A stretch of DNA of 10,833 nucleotides from a bacterium. Lineage in GTDB: Bacteria; Bacteroidota; Bacteroidia; B-17B0; Aurantibacillaceae. The notes below the pieces were generated by a model. The model was not told the origin of the DNA and made no database searches. It saw nothing but the letters and a program-made list of their open reading frames with translations. Location: the NCBI GenBank assembly GCA_027364695.1, contig DAHXOV010000178.1, positions 1 to 10,833 on the forward strand, given 5' to 3'. Positions 6,871 to 10,833 of this stretch are shown here, in pieces. The translations under genes were made by a program, and so were the position numbers. Every line of letters begins with the position of its first letter. The stretch's first letter is position 1.

Positions 6871-9399
6871 TTAAAAACTAAAATTCATCATCAGGAAATA
6901 AGTGAAACCCATAGCATAGTTGTATTTATTTGGGAATTTCGTTGGGTCATTGGCATCGTATCTCAATTGTTCTATGCCATTACTAATAATTGTTTTGTCA
7001 TTGAGTAAATTAGATACAGAGGCATTGATACCAAGATATTTTCCTTTAATTCTAAACGATTTACCTATATTAGCATCTATGGTATATTTGGCGGGTAATT
7101 TTTCTTGGTCTAGTAGCTGTGCCCATTGAGGGTCAGAGGGGATGTATTTGCCTATAGATGCTTCTGTACGTCGGTCAGGGTTAGGTTCAATATACATGTT
7201 AGCAAAGTAATTAAAATAAATACCTGCGTACCAGTATTTTGTACTATTGTATTTAAGTCCTAATCCTCCAATGGTTTGAGGGGTTCCGCCTATCTTATAG
7301 TTTTTAAGATATACATTTCTATCTGAAAATAATTGTTCTCCTGAATTATTTCTCCATGCTTGTGCCATTGGTCTGTTGGTGTATATATATTCACCATAAC
7401 CAAAAACAGCAGTGGCTGTAAATCCCCTTAAAAACTTTGCTTCCAAACCCAACTCAACTCCTTGATGTTGTGTATTGACGCCTGTCATAATATAATTAAC
7501 CATTGTGTTGTACACATCATGGAAATAAGTTCTGAGGTAAGTAGAATTTTTGAATTGGTAAAAATAGTAAGTAAGTCGGGCTTTGAGGAAACCAAAGTTG
7601 GTATAATAGTTTAAGTCAGAGCCGAAACTTGCCTCGCTTTGTATAGGGTTGATGTAATCGTTTCGTGTCTGTGGAGATACAAAAACATTTTGAAAATCAG
7701 CTGGTTTAGTATTATACATGGTATTGATTGTTACATAATTTTTTCCGCTTATTTTGTATGTAACACCTCCTTTTACTCCGTAATTAAAAAATGATTGGAC
7801 AGCAGATTTTCCTTTTGAATTATTGGGGAATTTACCGTTTTTCATTAACCCATCTCTTACTATAGAAGAATAACTTAAAGACCAGCTAGCATAAAAGTCA
7901 AATTTATTTGTATTGTATTCTGCTTGTCCCCATCCCTCATACTTTTGAGTAATGATGTTATAGTTATATCCAAATATATCACCTTTTCTAATAAGTTTAT
8001 TAGGCTGTTCTATATTGTTTTGGTAATAGGTTTCATCGGTAGTAAGCCCACGAGCAAATATATCATAATCAAGCCAAAAATCTCCTCCTAGTAAATCATC
8101 AACGGTTTTATAATGGTTTATAATACTATAATTAGCACTAATACCTCCGCTTAAAAATATTTTATTGACTCTTGAATTGATAAATGAAGATAAGTTAAAC
8201 ACTCTTGAATCGCTGTGTTGAGATTGAACAATATATTTAGATCTCTTACCCTCTACATTATTGCCTGCTATACCATCTGCATTATTTACAGTAAACAAGT
8301 TCCCATAATTTCCCTGATAAAATCTGTCCCAGTTTATTTGCTGTGTATTTATATCTGTTTGCCATAGTTGAGTAAGTGTCTGTGCATAAGTAGGGTTGGT
8401 ATTAGCATAATAACTTGGTAAATATTTGTAGTAAGTAGGATTGGGATTAGCAGCATCATACCATGTAATACTGGTAGATTTATTTTTTCCATAAGAGAAA
8501 GAGGCAGAGGTGGTCCACTTTGTTTTTTCGCTGATATTAAATATATGGGTAAGTATAGCTGTAGGATAAGCGTTACGTGTTATATATCCGTTTCTTTTTT
8601 TACCTTGTTGATAACCCCAGTATGGATTGTAATAATTATCTCCTCCCAATAGATATGCTTCTTTTACAGCCATACCTTTTCTTGCTCTTTCAATATCTGC
8701 ATAAAAAGCAGTAAGTGCAATAGAGTGTTGATCATTGATTCTTTTTTCTATTCCAAGATAATAGCTTTGTGAATTGAAATAAGTACCGGGATAATAGCTG
8801 GTATCAGAAAGTCGTGCTGAGGCAGATACCGTGATAGCCCAGCCATTCTGCATCATGCCCGTAGAGTGCGTGAGCATTATTCTATGCTGAAATATTCTAT
8901 TAGAATTGACATAAGAAAGTCGCGTACCTTTTTTAAATAAAGAAGCGCGACTGTCAATGTATACATACCCTCCTGATGGGCTGAATACATAACGAGATGG
9001 GGTTACACCTATTCTTATTTCGGGAAATCTCATCACATCATTGAGCCCACCCCAATTACTCCAACTGGCATAACCCAATTCAGAATTTACCATATTGATT
9101 CCATTTATCATTACTAAATTTTGGTCGGAGGGCAAGCCTCTTAATCTAAAATTCACAGATGCCAAGTGAAAAGAGCCATAGCTCAAATAAATATCTCTTG
9201 ATGCTTGTAACAGAGAAGCAACATCCTGACTATTGCTTTCTGCATCACTTTCATCTGAGGTAACGGCATATACCGGCACTTGAAATTCTTTTTCATCACT
9301 TATTTTTTTTGTTGTATCCGATGGAATAGAGTCAGTTTGAGCAAAATACAATGGAAAATTTAAAGTGATAATACCGCATACCAGTAAAAATTTTTTCAT
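6871..9399 (-). CDS. TonB-dependent outer-membrane receptor
   Basis: The 842-residue protein has a signal peptide (1-20, cleavage likely at YFA-Q), a short linker, a plug domain at about 57-153 with RLRGLP (85-90) and MINGINMVNSE (97-107), and then a long barrel rich in Tyr, Asn and alternating aromatic strands, ending NFSF with the C-terminal Phe of outer-membrane beta-barrels. The stretch EFQVPVYAVTSDE (38-50) before the plug may contain the TonB box. There is no N-terminal carboxypeptidase-like repeat, no SusD partner nearby, and it is shorter than typical SusC proteins, so it is a plain receptor rather than a polysaccharide-utilisation SusC. Energised by TonB-ExbBD, it should import a ligand too large or scarce for porins. 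Its operon partner 3 nt downstream is an exported EEP hydrolase, which hints that the ligand is a product of that enzyme. A strong -7 box lies 17 nt upstream of the ATG. Confidence 0.93.
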   Translation of the reverse strand: MKKFLLVCGIITLNFPLYFAQTDSIPSDTTKKISDEKEFQVPVYAVTSDESDAESNSQDVASLLQASRDIYLSYGSFHLASVNFRLRGLPSDQNLVMINGINMVNSELGYASWSNWGGLNDVMRFPEIRIGVTPSRYVFSPSGGYVYIDSRASLFKKGTRLSYVNSNRIFQHRIMLTHSTGMMQNGWAITVSASARLSDTSYYPGTYFNSQSYYLGIEKRINDQHSIALTAFYADIERARKGMAVKEAYLLGGDNYYNPYWGYQQGKKRNGYITRNAYPTAILTHIFNISEKTKWTTSASFSYGKNKSTSITWYDAANPNPTYYKYLPSYYANTNPTYAQTLTQLWQTDINTQQINWDRFYQGNYGNLFTVNNADGIAGNNVEGKRSKYIVQSQHSDSRVFNLSSFINSRVNKIFLSGGISANYSIINHYKTVDDLLGGDFWLDYDIFARGLTTDETYYQNNIEQPNKLIRKGDIFGYNYNIITQKYEGWGQAEYNTNKFDFYASWSLSYSSIVRDGLMKNGKFPNNSKGKSAVQSFFNYGVKGGVTYKISGKNYVTINTMYNTKPADFQNVFVSPQTRNDYINPIQSEASFGSDLNYYTNFGFLKARLTYYFYQFKNSTYLRTYFHDVYNTMVNYIMTGVNTQHQGVELGLEAKFLRGFTATAVFGYGEYIYTNRPMAQAWRNNSGEQLFSDRNVYLKNYKIGGTPQTIGGLGLKYNSTKYWYAGIYFNYFANMYIEPNPDRRTEASIGKYIPSDPQWAQLLDQEKLPAKYTIDANIGKSFRIKGKYLGINASVSNLLNDKTIISNGIEQLRYDANDPTKFPNKYNYAMGFTYFLMMNFSF

Positions 9400-9416
9400 C
9401 TTTTATAAATTTTCTG

Positions 9417-9424
9417 CAAAAGTA
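9417..9424 (-). promoter_or_regulatory. -7 promoter box of the receptor/hydrolase operon
   Basis: TACTTTTG on the minus strand, 17 nt before the ATG at 9399, is an exact TAnnTTTG. It sits in a 16-nt stretch (9424-9409) identical to the one at the accA promoter (689-674). I see no convincing -33 TTTG at the usual distance. The rest of the 9400-9522 spacer is AT-rich, with no clear terminator for the ATPase gene. Confidence 0.55.
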
Positions 9425-9522
9425 GTGAAAATAAATTGATAAAGTAGATTAAGAATGTGTGATGTATTATTTAAAAGCATGTTAATTCTCTATTTAGTAT
9501 ATTTCTTTTAAAAAACGATTCA

Positions 9523-10833
9523 TTAAAACTTTTTTCTATAAATACTTAACGAATTTCCTATTACTATTATATCGGAAAAGGTCATAGCGAGTACGCCTAT
9601 CATTGGTACCAGCCATCCAATTGCCGCTATGGGTATGGCAATCACATTGTAAAAAAATGCCCAAAAATAATTTTGTTTGATTTTAGATATTGTTGTTTTG
9701 CTGATTTGCAAAGTCGTTTTAAATTTTTCAAAGCTATCCTGATGTGAAATAATGATGCTTGCGCTATCTATAGCTATAGAAGACGAATGATTAAAAGATA
9801 CAGAGACATCTGCCTTTGCCATAGCTGGGGCATCGTTTATGCCATCTCCTACCATGCACAGCACTGCTTTATTTTTTAAGGAGTCAATCATTTGATATTT
9901 TTCATCAGGCAGTTTTTCATAAAACACATTTTCTTTTTGGATACCTAATTCTTCTGATATTTTAAAGCACTTATCTTTTTTATCACCACTGAGCATATAC
10001 ACTTGTTTGCCCTTTCTCTGCAAAAATGTTATTATTTTTTTTGCCTGTGGTTGCAATTCATCTTTCAGAGTAAAAGCAGCTATAAGTTCATCGTTGGCCA
10101 TCATAAATACATCGTATTGCTCTTTCAATCTTTCGGCATTGTTTAAGATTCTGTAAGAACCAATTTTAAATGTACTTTGAGCATTATTATGTTCTTTAAA
10201 TGATACTCCCATCCCTTTTTCTTCCTGAAATCCAGTAATTAAAGTACCTCTTATTTTTCTTTCTACACAAAACTTTGTCAGAGATTTTGCCACAGGGTGT
10301 AATGATTTGTTCTCAGCGGAGTACATTAAAGAAAGTATTTTTTCTTCTGTATAATTTTTTGAAAAGAGATCCATTTTTTCCACAAGCAAGTGTCCTGTTG
10401 TAAGCGTGCCTGTTTTATCAAATACAAAAATTTGACTTTTATCTAACAATTCAAAAGCAGAAGATGCTTTGAATAAAATTTTGTTTTTTGCAGCAATACC
10501 CAGTGCTACGGCTATAGCAGTAGGCGCTGCCAGACCCATAGCGCAGGGGCATGAAATAACCAGTACAGCAATGGCTCTTAATATACTCTCTGAAGTATCT
10601 TGAAGTAAATAATAATTTATTGTAAATGTAAGAATTGATATAAGTATTACAAGAGGAACAAAGACAGCCGATATTTTATCTCCTAATTTTTGAATTTCCG
10701 TTTTATCTCTTTGTGCCTTTTTTACTGTTTCTATAATTTGTGATAAAATAGTTTCTGTTCTTCTCCTAACAACATAAGCTTCTGCATTGCCTTTCAGAAT
10801 AGTAGAACCAGATATAAGCTCATCTCCTTCTTT
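9523..10833 (-). CDS. copA: P1B-type heavy-metal (copper) transporting ATPase (partial, N-terminus off the right edge)
   Basis: The frame is open to the window edge and gives the last 436 residues; the TGES loop, metal-binding domains and first membrane helices lie outside. What remains is the end of the actuator domain, two membrane helices, the latter with CPC (95-97, in SCPCAMG) that binds the transported metal, the phosphorylation site DKTGTLT with Asp139, the P1B-specific His-Pro (179-180) in the nucleotide domain, SGDK in the phosphorylation domain, GDGINDAP (339-346), and two final helices. CPC plus Tyr-Asn (395-396) in the penultimate helix point to Cu(I) export across the inner membrane. 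In the last helix the usual copper-ATPase MxxSS reads MTFSD (417-421), an Asp replacing the second Ser. An internal ATG at 10539 is not the start, because coding sequence continues upstream through the CPC helix. Confidence 0.94.
   Translation of the reverse strand, partial: KEGDELISGSTILKGNAEAYVVRRRTETILSQIIETVKKAQRDKTEIQKLGDKISAVFVPLVILISILTFTINYYLLQDTSESILRAIAVLVISCPCAMGLAAPTAIAVALGIAAKNKILFKASSAFELLDKSQIFVFDKTGTLTTGHLLVEKMDLFSKNYTEEKILSLMYSAENKSLHPVAKSLTKFCVERKIRGTLITGFQEEKGMGVSFKEHNNAQSTFKIGSYRILNNAERLKEQYDVFMMANDELIAAFTLKDELQPQAKKIITFLQRKGKQVYMLSGDKKDKCFKISEELGIQKENVFYEKLPDEKYQMIDSLKNKAVLCMVGDGINDAPAMAKADVSVSFNHSSSIAIDSASIIISHQDSFEKFKTTLQISKTTISKIKQNYFWAFFYNVIAIPIAAIGWLVPMIGVLAMTFSDIIVIGNSLSIYRKKF

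Overview
The window looks like chromosomal DNA from an AT-rich member of the Bacteroidota. Four genes carry a Bacteroidota-type -7 box (TAnnTTTG), Shine-Dalgarno sequences are absent or weak, and there is a TonB-dependent receptor whose last residue is Phe. Which family or genus it belongs to cannot be decided from the sequence alone. There are no rRNA or tRNA genes, CRISPR arrays or transposase genes.

Layout. (1) 1-668, minus: N-terminal 222 residues of AccA, the carboxyltransferase alpha subunit of acetyl-CoA carboxylase, running off the left edge. (2) 942-3967, plus: an MsbA-like ABC exporter half-transporter followed 29 nt later by an RlmI-type 23S rRNA methyltransferase, diverging from accA. 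(3) 3977-5347, minus: a beta-class DNA methyltransferase with all its motifs, preceded by what looks like the C-terminal stump of an unrecognised protein, plausibly the lost restriction enzyme. The stump has no ATG at its head and begins in a perfect 17-bp inverted repeat next to a terminator-like hairpin. (4) 5398-5664, minus: a small secreted Lys/Cys-rich protein. (5) 5815-9399, minus: a two-gene operon of a TonB-dependent receptor and an exported endonuclease/exonuclease/phosphatase-family enzyme, separated by 3 nt. (6) 9523-10833, minus: the C-terminal 436 residues of a copper-type P1B ATPase, running off the right edge.

How the genes work together. Most are housekeeping or envelope genes: fatty-acid synthesis, lipid or drug export, ribosome modification, copper export. 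Two places suggest more. The receptor/hydrolase operon reads as a scavenging unit, in which an exported phosphodiesterase or nuclease releases products that the outer-membrane receptor imports; the substrate is unknown. The methyltransferase locus reads as a restriction-modification system in decay, with the modification gene retained as an orphan and a palindromic scar at the broken end. I see no clearly new multi-gene system; the scar and the receptor/hydrolase pair are the best leads.
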